From assembly GCF_032854445.1 (NCBI RefSeq), contig NC_088301.1:21633808-21697807 (forward strand): a stretch of 64,000 nt of DNA. Reading direction: 5' to 3'. The translations under genes and the position numbers were made by a program. Shown here piece after piece: positions 28,901 to 43,900 of this stretch. This DNA comes from Liolophura sinensis. Lineage: Eukaryota > Mollusca > Polyplacophora > Chitonida > Chitonidae. How positions within the stretch are numbered: the stretch's first letter is position 1; the number at the start of each line of letters is the position of its first letter. The notes under the pieces were generated by a model. That model did no database searches and was not told the origin of the DNA. It saw only the letters and a program-made list of their open reading frames with translations.

Positions 28901-31900
28901 GTGTGCCTGGCAAACAGCAGTGCTTTCTCCAGGTTCTGTATGTAATGCTTCCAAATGGTGTAAGACTGTAACTATAGCTCCAACACCAGCACCAGCCTGG
29001 TCACTTGTAACCAGGCCTATGGCAGGGCGAGGACTGCAGGCTGTCAGTGTATAGACTGGCACAGCAGGATACTACAGCAACCCTGCTGCAAAGCTTTTAT
29101 TAAGGGGGTTCAAGGAGTGTGTCAGAATGGCCAATGCCAGTCCAGCTCACCCCGAAAACCAGCCAGTCATTATTTACCCACAGTTACCTCTGAAAATGAC
29201 CAGTTCTTAATATGTTAAGTCCTGCAGTCTGTACCAGACTGACCAAATGACTGGTCAATTAGATCTACTGACCACTGGGATACAATGTTTAGATGAGTGT
29301 AAGAGCAGATGGGTTAGTGGTATAGGGCCAGCTGGTTGGAACAGAGAAGCAAGCCAGCAGAGGCTGTGTGTGCCACACCAGAGGCGACATCCTTTTAGTT
29401 TACAGTTTACGGAAGAGCTTACCAGTCCTCGGCGCGGCAAAGCTTAACAATTGCATCAGGCTTACTCTACCTTCAGTTATACTGCAGGCTGCTGTGTGTA
29501 CAGCATTGTTACGTAACCCCCTTGTGGAGTTAACAACCCCTTCCTCCCCCCCTTTCTGCACACAACTCTTCCTGGGGTGTTTATAGGTGTGAGTGTGCTG
29601 GGTGCTCTGTGGTCACTGCCATCAGAAGGGCAGAACTGTGAACACTGTGAAGAACAGCTGTGGCACTGAACAGGCAGGAGTGCCACAGGTAAAATCTACA
29701 TGGTACCAATCACAGAGCTGCTATATACAGACTGAGTTCTATCCCCCCAGCGGCCAGTCAGTCACTTCACCTGAGTGGAGCAGGATGGAAGGACCAACAA
29801 GGTTACACCTGGGATGTCTTACCTTTTTACTTATATTACCTTTCTCTTATCTCTTCAGAGATTTTGATGACATGCCAGGATTTGACTTATTACCAACAGA
29901 CACTACAAAAGGTAAGCTGTTTTGAATTATTTTCTTTTCGTGTTGCATGTATGTATGTTATTCTTCATCATTTAGGGATTGGAAAATCAATTTCATTGCG
30001 TTCAAATCCTTTCGTTAGTACTGTAGAGCTGGTGTGGGATATAGTAATATTTGTCTCATTGAGGACTAAGCAAGTCTGTGACATGTCATAAAATTATTCA
30101 TTCATCGTTATTTCAAAACGGAGTAAAATTGCTGATGTTCTCAGGTATTTGAATATAGATATTTGTACTGAAAAGGTGGATGAATTATTGACACAGGATC
30201 TGGTTTTTTTTTTTTTTTTATAGCTCATTCGATTGTTGCATATACATGTTTATTGAATATATACCTTTTATTTATAAGTTTGCAACAAAATATGAATGGT
30301 GTGTTGTATTATAAAAGAAAAATGACATCTTTGTTGTGATTATGCATTTGTGTGCTGAGCAAGAATAATAAGGAGGAAGCTGTTGGTTTGTGACTGTGTT
30401 TCTCTTTGAGTCATTTGCTAACTTGTTGACATTGGGACTTCAGCACACCTGAGCAGAACCTTAATTAGAGGCAGCTGCCTGTTTACAGGTGATGTGGACA
30501 GGTAATCTGCGACTGCACTCTACAGCTGCAGCAGTCATTGATTAGTCTACCTTAACAACAGTTACTGCACGTTGCTTGTTAGCCCTTTCTTCTTACGTCC
30601 GGCTAACCAAAAGGGCATTGCCATGCAAGTCTTTTGATGCTTTTGAAAGCTTACCTGAGAGCTGTGGGCGCATTTTTGTAACCAAAGAAATACTGGGACT
30701 GTTTAACCATGAAGTCTCTGATCAGATTACAAAGTTTCCGTGAAGGTCTGTCAGGAAACAGAATGTCAGTTGGTTTGATTACTGATAAATCTTTATTGTG
30801 GGCATTGTAATGGGATTGGGATAGAAGATCAGCAGATAATGTGCTGTAAGGCCATAGTAGAAGAAATCTCTAATTTCATGTTTCAGCATACATGAATTCC
30901 GTAAGAGGAATCATACTCAGTTGGGTGTACTTTGTCGGATTATTTTTTCTGGAACGTGATATATTTCTTCAGATTAAAACTAATATTGTGGCACAAAAAA
31001 AGTGGTTTTGCTTAGATATAATCCCCTTTGTCTTCAGCACATGGTGTGAGGTTAGAATAGATCACTTCATTAAACAGTTAATCCAACATATGACATCCAC
31101 CTAGCTTTGTAAAATGAACAGGTTCCTGTGTGTGAGTACTAATTACAGTGGCACTTCATTACAATGTGTAGTTAGCAAATCCTTTTTCTTGACAAGTGAG
31201 TTTTTTTCAAAAAGCATTTAGTACCTATGGGATTTTTTTTTCTTTTGAAGAATGTAAGACAGTTTATTTTGGCTGGAGTGGATATGTAATCGGTTCTCAC
31301 TGATACAAGCAATAGAGTAATTGAGAGATAACAGTTAATCCTGTTATCAGAAAATTGATAAAGCCAAGCTAGTTGTTAAGGAGTAGTGCTTGTCACGCAG
31401 GGCCAATATCTCCCCCTGGGTACCTCAGCAGACCAGCCCTAATCCCCTATTGTCAACTTAACTGAAGTGTCATAAGTAATGACTAACAGTTTATAACTTG
31501 CTAAACATATTTAGTGTCAACTGCCAGCGCCCCACTACAGTTAAGCGCTAAGAATCAACAAGCTGTCACAGACTAGAGAACACCGCTCAGTCCCTGTATC
31601 ATGCTGGTTAATTGGAATCATAAAGTTAGATTGTTTAACACAGTTTAGCATTTTATAAAGAGACATTGCTCAAGAGTTTGTCATCATACCAAACAAGTGA
31701 TAGTTTGTTACTGTTTCTTCAATAGAGGGTCCATTATGGTTACGTGCCCATAACTTTCAGGCCTAGTGTAAATTGCACTTGAAAGTCACCAGTTTTTTAG
31801 TCCAAGGATTCCTGTTAAAGAATGTTGTGGGATATATTTATTTGCAAGTTTTAAAGATGTGACATCTCAGTTTTACTTAGCTATCTAGATTCTTGGGGTT

Positions 31901-34900
31901 TTTTTCTTGTGTTTTTTTTTTCTCTTCTTGACTATGGGGTTTGCTTAAGGTGATACTATCAGTGTGGGAAAGACACCATCCCTAAGCCTGAAATGGCTTA
32001 GTGTCAACTCACGGGCCTATCCAGCTACTGTTTGTTTACCACCATTCATCCTCAGACTTACACAACACGGACTAAGGCGGATTTCTGAACAACAGACCAA
32101 TTTCCTACCATCCTATATCTGCCATACCGAATGACTCAAAATTTGTGTAAATACGGAACAACAAAAACAGGATTGAATTGAGAAATAAAGAGTGTTGAAT
32201 GTTGGCGCATCCTGCCAATGTGGTAATAGATTACAGTTTCTACTGTCTGTATATTTTTGCGTCCCTGGAAGCAAGGTGTGCTGTCTTGTATTGTAACCAG
32301 ATTGAGAGGAATGCAGGCACAGTTAGGTAAGCAGCTCGGAAACATATATCCAGATGGAATGTTGTTTTTTTTAGCTGGTTGGTAGACAAAATCTTGATAT
32401 ACTGACTTTACTCATTAAATACATGCACTTTTGCTATAACATATTGATGCATTCTATATTTAAATGGTATTCATATTTTTTTTTTTTTTTTTGATCTTGA
32501 AGAAATCAAATGATATTTCTTTTGAATCAGCTGTGATGAAAGCGGGATATTTTCCCAGTAAAATGGATGAGTAATTGAGTTTATCTGTGATGTTTTTCGA
32601 GATGGAGCGGGTGTTTTTCAGGAGACTTGTGTGGTTGAAGTGGTTAGTGTTTAGGGGATCTATGGTATATTTGGAGACAGTCCCATACCAGCTTCCTTTG
32701 GACTGGTTTATTGTTCCAGGCCTTCTCCAAACAGCACTGGGATGTTTTCTGAGCCCTATGTTTAGCATAACTTCATACCACTGTGACCAGATCCCCAGCG
32801 TGCCCATTCCTTTCACTCTGTATTCTCCTCTGCTCTTTTCCCACTCTGCTCTCCTTTAGAGACAGTGGACAGTCTTAACAAGACACCAGTCAAGGTCGGT
32901 CTTACACTCTGACTTCAGATCTGGTATCCGATTTACTGGTCACTTTAAGAGTGACAGTAATTCTGCATCAATTGGTTAAGTTCCTATTCCAATCCAGAAA
33001 CCATCAGTAATCCAATCCCATCCACAATGGTTAAAGTGCTCCTACAGGTACTTGAAGAAAAGTTTCTCAGGTCGAAATGCTTTTCGTAGCTGCAACATTT
33101 CCGAACCAAATGACAGAAGATAGACAGAGTCAAGTGAGCCTTGTTAACAGCCTTATCTTCACGCGGTCACTAGTGCCTGTCTTTTTTGGCAGCTGAACTA
33201 TGCCTCTGTGTTTAGATAAAAGTTTGCAAAGGTTGCTCCAGTCTTGAAGTTGCCACTGTTTTGTTTAGTCAACACAGGAAATTTAGCTTGGCTAGTTTGA
33301 TCTCCTTTTAAACCTCTTCTCTGCTTTCTAAGCGGCACTCCTTCCCTGGTGTCAGATATACAATGAAAGTTCTTGTATGAGTTGTTAGCTTTCCCACCTG
33401 CCCCCTTTCGTTCGTTAAAGGTAAATGGCTTTTATAGGGAAAGGAATACGCAGGGACTTGCAAGGAAGTGGCTCAGGCTTGTAGTGTTTGGCGGTCGACT
33501 GATTGCACATAAACAAACAAGGCAGGTTTGTAAATCATTAACGATGGAAGTTTGAAAGGCAATTACAGAGTTGAGAGTTAGAGCTGGCTCTCACCAAACA
33601 GCCGCATACTGCTGGAACATAGGGTAAGCGAAGGACTTGTGCAAGCAGCTGTTAATGGAGACATTAGGTTTGGTGGAAGAATCAGGGAGATTTTCAGGAA
33701 GCACTTGTCCTGTGTTTATCTCTACAACACCTGGATTACCTCAGCCTCTGGCACGGACCAATGGTTGTTGAAGTGATGCAACTTCAAAACATCCCAGACG
33801 GCTTTGAAACCAAACGTTTGGAGCACTTTCCTACTTTGGCTGATGACTAAAAAGCATAGAAAAAAAGTCTTTGTCAAGTTCTGGCTGAAAGGGGACTTTC
33901 TGGTTTGGTGTAAAAATCAAATAAATTACTGATAAATGCACCTGAGGACATGAGTACATTTTGTATACAGGATTTTCGTCAGAGTCATCTTGTGTGGCCA
34001 CGAAGACTCCTTGTCTGTACAAATTATGATGTTTCAGTATTTATTCTCTTGTCAAAAAGGTTTAGGTTTCTTTTAAAGTGATTTCATTGAAACCAGACAG
34101 TTTTGCCCTCTAGAGTTTGTGCATGATGTACGTGAATATCTTGGCAAAGTGACAGAACATAAGCTTAGGTAATAAAAAAGGGACAGTGACAGTAAGTGGC
34201 AAGCTGGTCACTTTAACGGTGTCAGACTTTGTTTCTGGCTTGAAGTTAAATGGGTACCTTTTGGCCATTAAAGCTTACACTGGTGTATGTAAATTATTAG
34301 GGACAGCCCTGATTTGGTGGGTAATCTCACTAGTAACTCTGTGGGAAGCCTTCTGTGTAAGGAAGACTTAAAGGTTAGGGTTGATGGAGCATGTCAGACA
34401 CACTTCAGGACTGTACATCAATTAAGTGTGCTAAAGAGGACTGCTCTAATAGCTGGCTCAGATGAAAGGGACAGAAAGGGTTAGTCTGACATAAGAGAGC
34501 AAACAATGGCCGGAGGGGGTCTTTTGTGCAGCAAGAGTGGGAGAGTGCAGCAGTGGTCAGTGACTGATCATTATGGTCTGATGACAGCCTCTCCAAGGTA
34601 CACAGGTGCCTTATGAACCCGACAGGTAACAATCAACTGGACACCTGCCTTTGGGTTCTATTCAGTCTGCCTTCCGGTCTAACATCTCCATTATTAGGAA
34701 TATCGGAGGAAAAATGTTTTATCCTGATTGAGTTCCCTGTTGACCTGTATGCCTGTTTCCCAAATGAACAAAAAAATTACCATCGGGTGTTTAGTGTATT
34801 TAATAAAACTAGATATCTTGGGAATAATCATTGTAACAGCTCTTAAAGGCTCAGGCCAATAGTAACTGATTGTTAGTCTCTCATGACATTTTCCTCAAAA

Positions 34901-37900
34901 TCACACATCATACAAGCAGTAATTATTAATAGTTATAACTTTGAAGAAATGTTTTTTTATGAGTTTATGCAAATGAAAACATATACATGTATTATTGACC
35001 TGAAGTTTATTGTATATAAAAAAAATCACAGAAGCAGTTTCTACATAAGGCAAAATTTTAGTGTTATTTTTTTCCCCAAATTGTCAATTAATAAGACAGC
35101 GTGCTGAATTATTGACCACCTAAATATACACAATGGATGCAGGTTGATGAGAAATGTTGATTAATTATTATTGGCTTTTATTAAGCACACATCACTTTTA
35201 CCATCAAAAGATTTGTTAAGTTAAGTTATCCAGAAGTGATATTTTAATTAAATCCCTTGAATTCTTTCAAAGCTACAGTATGTTGCCCAGTTTCTGAAGT
35301 TTACTGCCTTGTGCCCTCAAGGGGGACTCATGACCCCGGCTTAATCTGCTGTAGATTAGAGGTTATGGGGATATAGAGCCATACATTCTACAGCTTATCT
35401 ACAAGGGTTATTCCTTCTGTAAGTGCTTAGTGGCTACTATTAAGGTTTGGATGCTGATGATTTGGGTTATAACTTACAAAGTCTGGCCTCATGTGAACTG
35501 ATTCAGATGAGCTAGCTGCTCTGATGGGACTGATGTCTGAAGGCTGACTATCACTGAACTTTGTTTACTCAGTTCTGTACAAATTAATTGGACTGGCCTC
35601 TGTTAAGATTAGATCTCCATTGACTGACAACTTCCAGCCTCTGGACATGCACTGACCATCAGGCCTGACTGATACTGTTAGCTTGACCAATTAAATGGTC
35701 CTTAGGCTGACCATATGTATGGTGAGTGGAGCTGTACTAGTCTGTTTAACCCCCAGGGGATAGGTTTTGTTGGGGGAGAAAGGGGGGGTAGGGGAGAGCT
35801 GAAGTGACTTATCTACAGCTAGGAGTAGGATAACATCATATTACCCAGACAGATTATCTATTCATTGTTCTTTATTAAATCTTCATCTTCATCTGGGAAG
35901 CATTTGAAGTTACAGTAGTGTATGTAGAATGAATTTACTCAGGGTAATTTACCAGCGCTAACTATACTTCTTAAGCCAATGTGGGGTAAGCCAACAGCCA
36001 GAGAGAATATTGATTGTATTAACTCATTGTGGTCTGGGACAGATGAGGATATAGGAATAAAAGTAGCCATACAGGAGACTAATTAAAAGTTTATTATTTT
36101 TGAACAAATTTCATGCAGTGTTGCATGAATTGGATCACAGAGCTCTAATCCACTGAAATAATATGTCGTGCATTATAAAAGCCTTTACAGGAAAATCATG
36201 GTGAGGTTTAAATCATAATATCGTGTTGGTTGTATGTATATATATATGCCAGGGCTCATATTCATCAGGCAGCTTAATTAAGAGTTGATTAAGTCATAAA
36301 TTGCAAGTGCTTTGAGATCCAAACTCAGAACAGGGAATAACTCAAATTGTGGTTGGTACATTGTTCTGCAGTAAAGAATTAGTGTACTAACTTTAAACTT
36401 TCAAGAGAAATATATTTTTTATGTCCTAAGAGGTTTGATTCATATGGGCGTTGGCCACTTTAATCCTGGCCCCCGGTTGACCTTTGATGCAGGTAACAGT
36501 TATTTATCCATATATCATCATCCTAGCAGTTTTAATAGTAGAAATAACACCAGTTTTGTCGGGGTATAAATTAATAGTTTGGAGGTCTATATGGTCTGGA
36601 GGAGCTAAAGCAGACATCCCTTCATACAAATGTGTAAGTCTGGTTTTAAGCTTAGCTCCGTATTATAGATGATTTAACAGAGATAGGAATCTGATGGCAG
36701 CACTGATGGGGCGTTGATAGGCTGTGATGTATGAGGAGTGTCATTCCACAGGTGATAGCCGACTAAATCGGAGCTTTTATAGCAGCCAGCTACACATCGC
36801 TCACCTCACTCACATCGCCTGCCTCATTCACTCACATTGCTTACCTTACATCCTCTAATCCTTCAAACTGCAACAAGTAATCAGTCTTTGTTTTCACCAT
36901 TGTCTTGCTAATTTCTCGCTATCTTTTGTTTTTGTCAATAAGGATTTTTTTTTTTTTTGCTTCATTTTGATGAAGACATGAATCTAAATTTACTAAGTTG
37001 TCTAACAAAAGGACCTAATGGAAATAGAACGTAGGTTTAAAGCAGTATTTTTTTCCTAGAGAGTCAAAAGACTGTCAGTGTGCTGATGTTTGTGAAGATC
37101 AGCAGAATATGTAATATGAAAATTCAGTTTGGTGTCCTCGCAGGATTTCTGGGATGGAAATTAAGAGTTGTCTGTATCGTGCCATTACTTCAAATTAAAA
37201 ATAATGGAAATAATTAAAGATTTGGATTTCAACAGAAAGCTAGGATGCCATGTGTATCATCTGGGCGAGTTTATTGTTCTCACTTGAATTCTCAAAGGTT
37301 TGCTGTTAACTTAGGCAGTACGGTACACAATTCACAGGCCATAAATCAGCAGTGTTAACCATAGGATGTCACTAACAGCTTCCTGCATTGGCTGTGGGAT
37401 AAATTTATTATGTTCATGTATGAGGACTTACAGCTTATTTACGACCCTCCCCCTTGCATTCTGTGTCCGATGAATCATAGGCCATTTGTCATTTCAGTTC
37501 ATTTTTTCAACTTGCTTTTTTTGTAAAATTGCAGCTTAGAAGCTCTGTTGTTTATTTCTTTTTGAACTTGAAAAAGTTGCTTTCTAAATATTTTATGAAG
37601 GGATGTTTGTTTATTTTTCTGTCCAGTCAGTGCTTGGATTAAACAAATGCTAAATTGCATTTTTTAAAAATTTTTTTATGATAGCTCCTCATAAAGTGAT
37701 GTAATACAGTTCAGTCCAAATGTAAGGATTTAATAAGCATTCTGTGATGTTTTGTTTGATGTTGATGGCAGCATGCATTCAGATCACTTACATGTATTGA
37801 TCTTATTGATAAAACTCTGAAATAAAAAATACTTGACAAAACACAGTTGGTTTTCATGTAGATCTGAATACGGTATTGCACGGTGTGTATTAATTAATGA

Positions 37901-40900
37901 AATACACAGGTACATAATACTGTTGGCTATAGAGGCTAGTATTGTTGATAGTAGTATAATGTATAAAGCATGGTTAGCATTGCTCAGCACATTGGTACAT
38001 TCATTGATGGGGCAGATCTGAGAATCGAATCATACCACATATCGAAGAGAGTAGACACAGTGTTTCAAATACTGATATGAACGCTGCTGGTAATAGTGGC
38101 TAGTATTGCTGGAGAACTTTGGCCCAAACTCTATTATAGTAGGAGACTACTATAACTCATCATGCACTAGCAAGTATTGGTAGTGCTCAACACATAGGTA
38201 AGTACACTGATACCTGTTACATCTAATGATACCACACGTCACAGTGAGTAGGACTGCTGGACGCACTGACAACTAAAGCATATGTGGCAGATGATGATGA
38301 TATTACAAGTCATCATGGGGCTATATTGTTGGACACAGTGACAAAAGCATTTATTTACTTATTTATTTGTTTGATTGGTGTTTTACACCGTACTCAAGAA
38401 TATTTCACTTATAAGATGAAGGCCAGCATTATGGCAGGAGGAAACCGTGCAGAACCAGGGGGGGACCCACTACCAACTGCAGAGGAAGCCAGCATGAGCT
38501 GGACTTGAACTCTTAGCGACCGTATTGATGAAAGACTCCTGGGTCATTACGCTGGGCTAACGCGCTAGCCAACTGAGCCACGGAGGCCCCATAGTGACAA
38601 AAGCACTTATGTGATTGATGATAATACTGTCAGTGGATATTGGCATGTATTACTGGATCCATTTCCTGTTGAAACAGTAATTTGGCAGATCTAATAATAC
38701 TGTAGTTGATTCTGTTGGCAATGACTGATTTTCTATGGAATCATCGAGTTGGTGACATCTGATCAGTGTATTATGACAAATAGGTGCCTGAATAAACTAA
38801 CCAAAAAATAATTCAGTCAGTCAGTGAATCAGTTGGCAAAATCTGTGTTAATTCATACAGTGTGATTTGTTGTATCAACATGTCAAGTTTGACCATTTGA
38901 ATAGAGTGTAAGACTTCATAAATCTGCGTTTGGACTGTGTTTTGTCAAGTGAAATAGCACATTCCCTATAAGTTTATTTCAAAATCTCGCTGTGTGAAGA
39001 CAACTTTAGGTGCATGTGGTGTGAATTCTTTTTTTCAAGGGCCAATTACTTTGAAGACATGTTTGCCACCAACCAACCATCAGGGATTGGCTGCATGCAT
39101 TTTGATTATCAGTCGGGTATTTATTTTGAGTGAGAAAATTGGCTCCTTACTTATATGCATGTGGAACCAGTGTGAACGTTTGGTTGAGGTGCATGGAAAA
39201 GCATGCTTGTGGAAAAGAACTCCAATCATTTTCTACTGAAGTTTGATAACACCAGGTCTGCAGCTGTGGGCAATGTTAACTTTGATTGGAAGCTTATTTT
39301 CAAAGTTTGTTTTTCTTACCATTAATTGTGTTTATTCAGGCTTATTAGTCCAAGCTCAACCCAATCACTTTGACTTCAGGAATTTTACTGACTCCAGATC
39401 CAAATAAACTTTGTGACTTTTTTTGGTCACTTTTCTGGCAATATTTCCAAGATGGGCAAAAAAAGTGTCCTCTCAAAAGGCCAAGTTGACGTCAAGTTGA
39501 CGCTAATGTTTTTTGGCTAGGTTTATAGGTGTTGGTCGACTTTCACAAGAGTTAATGGCCCTGAACACTTGGATGGTAAATGCACACATTTGGCTATACA
39601 TGTACATGTCAAAGATGACATACACCTGTCATCATGCATAAAATTAATGCGGATTGATAGTACAACAAAAAATATATAAAAAAATAAGGGTAAAATCTTG
39701 ATACATTCTTATAGTATTGGTCTGTACACTGGAGTGACTCACTTATTAACATAGTCCATGTGTGGAAGGGTTATGTTTTTGATTAAAAAAATTTTATGGC
39801 CCACATAACAGAATGAAATGCTTTTCTCCAAGAGACTTTCATTTCATCATTTCAAGCAACTTTTTGATTAAAACTTCCTTAAAGCTAGTTGAAATGAAAA
39901 AAAAAATGAAAACAGTGATGTAAAAATATAGACAAAATTAAATTTAAATGTAAGTATCCAATTTTCAGAGATCTGTTAAAATAGACTGTCAGGCTTTTCC
40001 AGTTAGTGCACATGTATGGACCATCAAAACTACCCTCCAAACGCCACTCCCTCAAATGGCCCACATTTACAACAGTTTCTTGGTGTATTATGGTGGTAGC
40101 AATTTTCCCCCTGGTTGGCTGTGATCTGGTTTGGACATTATGCACCGTCATGGTGGACACCAACTCCCATGAAGCCTGCTTTTTGTGGGTCAGGAGGAAC
40201 GGATCACTATTAAAGCTGTGTCAACAGCTAGCTGTCACATGGTGACTGTGTCAAAATATCACTTCAATTTTAACCACATTTTCAAACTCCAGTTTAAAAA
40301 AAGTATTGAGGAAGTTAAAACAACATATGACCTGTCACCTTGAGGTCTGGAGAGTGCTTTTCCTCAGTGAACCCTGACCTTTGGGGTCAAAGGCAGCTGG
40401 TTTGCTTTTTGGTGATGTTGGTAGAGAGGTGTGTCATAAAATACTATGTATATACAGAAAAGTGACAAGTGGTAGAACCTGGAAGATTTGCAGCCTGTTT
40501 CGTGAATAAATATGATGAAAGTCGTACTTAGAGCATGGAGAGCGAAACCGTACGTTGGTGAAGTCTACTTATTCAGTTTACCTCAGTAAGGGTTTTATTT
40601 TAACTGTTCATGTAAATACACAAATCAACATACATTCACCCTGGAGCCAGGACTTAAGCAGAACCAGGCAAGGTAAATTGTAGTTGCATATTGTCAGACT
40701 TCACTGCTCTAGAATCAAAATGCTGTGTTGTCATTGGATTTAGCATACAGTACAATCACATTACAACAATGCAAATGGAAATGTATCAGAAACATTTGAA
40801 TTTTGATACATTTTATACTTTGTCAGTACATCTACCTTGTTGGGAGTGAATATTGAACAGGTCACTTTTAAGCTGTATTTAGTTGCTTTGTTGGCATAGA

Positions 40901-43900
40901 GACATCTGTATGTATGTTATATACCTTTGACTCTGTTCTGACCGTTCAAAATAGAACCACGTATTTAGCAACATCCAAGTAAAGGTAACTGTTGCCAGGT
41001 GGTAATTAGTCATCTCTGAGTGTAACATTTGAGGTGAAGGTGTTGATATACCTAAGTTTTGAGCACATAGGCTGGTGCCGAGAATCGTAAAGCACCGGCC
41101 AAATTGAACCCACTTGTGGCCTGGAACAGCTGAGTCTCATCCTGCGGCCAGTTTAGCTCATTTTGATGAGAATCTTCACACGGTATGGGGTCCATCTTCA
41201 CCCTGTTAGAGCCTAATTTCTAGCTGCTGTTGGAACTGAGTGTGTGCTATGCTGCTTTCTATGGTGTAAAAGTACAAGATAGTATCTAAACCCTCGTGGA
41301 TAGAAATCTTAACGGGACTTTGTTGCGTCTGTCTTCAACACTATTAGTAAAGATTGTGAGAATAACTCCTATACCAAATAACTTGATTGTCATTGATTAT
41401 GTGAAGTGTTCTGCAGTGCATTGTGAGCAACCAATGGAATACATGCTCATAGACATGTAAATGTGTATAAATAAGGGGCCTCCGTGGCCAAGGGGGTTAG
41501 CAACACAATGACTCGGATACCTCTCACCAATGCGGTGGCTGTGAGTTCAAGTCCAGCTCATACTGGCTTCCTCTCCGGTCGTACGTGGAAAGGTCTGACA
41601 GCAACCTGTGGATGGTTGTTAGTTTCCCTCGGGCTCTGCCCGGTTTCCTCCCACTATTATGCTGGCCGTTATCGTATAAGTGAAATGTTCTTGAGTACGG
41701 CGTAAAACACAAGTCAGATAAATAAATAAGTATATAAATCAGTGTATGAATGACATTGGGTCACTTTTACTTTTAGCGAGCTCTTTCATTATTCATAACT
41801 GTTTACCAGCATATGGTAATAAATATTCATGTAAAACTCACCATCTGTGACTAGGCTGATATAGCTGGGTAATTAGCGAATATTTGTGTGCTGCACGGGT
41901 AATGGAAACCCCCACTTTCCTGTTTTTGACATAGTTTTTAGCACAAGAAAGAACGTTGTCATGTCTAATTATGTTCATGGGTCTGATACATTGGGCCAGT
42001 GTTACTCTTCCTTTTAAGCTATTACACATCCAGTTGCCCTCAAATTGAGATGTTATCTTAACACAAAGAACTTTAAACTGAGCCTTAAAATTGACAAGGT
42101 TTAACATCTCGCCCACCCATTGTTTCAAATTGTTGTCAGAATGGACGTCTCTGAGGATCGCGTGCCAGAAAGCACCTGTCGTTCAATTTGGGGCACTTTT
42201 TTGGGGCGGCTGGGTAATTGGGACTTTTTTCTCTCCTCTCATGTCAAGATTGACAGGTTAGGGTAACCACTGGGAACTTAATTAAGCAAATTCCTGTTCA
42301 ATATTATGGTTAACAGTGAAAAATTAGAACAAAAAATACATGTGATTATGGACAGGAGACCAGAGATGCGATCTTTGGGACCCGATTTAATTATCTTGCT
42401 CTAGTATCTTGTTTCTGATGCTGATGCTAGTTCCTGCCGTGCCAAGTAGATCCACATGGAGTTTGCTGGCCTTAATAAAATGTCCCAAGACGTAACACAG
42501 AATTAAATTTAGAGCCTGTGCAAATATAATTTTTCTTTGTGAAGAGTGTCTTTCATTGAGCAACATAAGGCACCCATATGAGGGTGAGGGTTGGGGAAAA
42601 AAGATGTGGGGTGATGGAGGGAGAGTGAGGTTTCTTGATAAATGTGGTCAGGGAATACAGAGTTCAGCTGTCCTAAGAAAAAATGATAAAATCTCCAATT
42701 TAAAACTTTTTTGTGGAATTCCAATGTATTGGTGACACTTCAGCCTTTGTGGGTGACCCAGGAGACAAATCCTGCTGGGTTAGTACTGAAGACTAGAATG
42801 TGAAAAAAGTTTAACCAAAAAGCCCATGACAACAGAGAGAAGACGAGGCAGTTGGTGACTTATAAAACTGCCATGGTGAAAGAGTAGGATATTTGATATG
42901 TAACATTGGGACAGCTATTTCATGTAATTCCCAACATTCTCCTCTGTACAGGAAGTAAAGATGACTTAGTGTGGTTTGTAAAGTGTTATTCATTTCTTTG
43001 GTTTATAACCATGGAGAAATCTGCGTATTCTAATGGTTTTTTTCCCTTCTTTTTTTTTGTGATTTCAGAAGGTAGCATATACAAACAGGATGGATATGTC
43101 AGAGTGGACTTTCCCATGAAAAACTTCACGAAATACAGGGATGAGGCAGTGAAGATCAGCTGCGAAATCACCGGCGATCCGCTACCTCGGTACAAGTGGT
43201 ACAAAGATGATATTGTTATCAGCGAGAACGATCGAAAGTTCAAGATAAAGAGGACAAATTGGGGATCAAGGTTAGTAGACGGGCTTTTTTGTGGAGTGAC
43301 AAACAGGCTAAAATTCAATGAAAGCCTGCAAGGATAGCTTGTTAGATTTTTTTTTTGATTTATTTTTTTTTTGTAATGTTAGAACAGTCAGCCATAACAT
43401 CTCTAGGAATGAACCCGAGAGTTTCTTACGGAGATTTTGTGAAGCCTGGGAATGCTGTAGACTTGAGCTTATCTACGGCTTGTTTTGCCATCCATTATCT
43501 GCTGTCTCAGTGTGGCCTTGTGTGTTAGAGCTGGAAAAACAGCGAGAGCATTCAGTCAATGTACCAGTGAGGAAAATAATCCACTTGTCTTTGCCTGCTG
43601 GAAGTTCAGCTGCTGCTGATTACATAATGGAGTGGAAACAATGAGAACATACCAATTGTCAGTCGTTTGGTATAGTCTCTCAGTCGAGCGTCTGTGTAAA
43701 GAACCACAACAACTGCCAGTTACATGCTCGTTTCTGACACAAAAGCTAAATAGCCTTCAATTAACAACGTTAAGAGTGATGAGCCAAACCTTTGGCAAGA
43801 GACCGGTTACATTTCCCACATAACATAGACTCATCCAAAGTGGCAGGAATGCTTAAGGATGGATTTGGAGAAGCCAGGTTCAGTTAAACTGGCTTAGCTC

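Larger units (their letters stand above)
12712..29858 (+). other. ROR intron 2
   Basis: 17147 bp, phase 2, the longest intron. Contents in order: 33-bp minisatellite (about 12903-14365), 5'-truncated SINE (18097-18300), MITE-like copy with nested SINE (19486-19835), about 170-bp degenerate tandem repeat (21960-23265), 43-bp array (24960-25217), MITE-like copy (25241-25450), and degenerate tandem repeats (27395-28115). 14400-18000 and 28120-29858 hold nothing I can name. Confidence 0.7.
29912..43068 (+). other. ROR intron 3
   Basis: 13157 bp, phase 1. It contains a degenerate repeat block (37970-38336), an almost full SINE on the minus strand with target-site duplication (38355-38592), and a full SINE on the plus strand (41475-41730). 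The remaining stretches (29912-37960, 38611-41470, 41731-43068) are AT-rich without supported genes. Confidence 0.7.
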
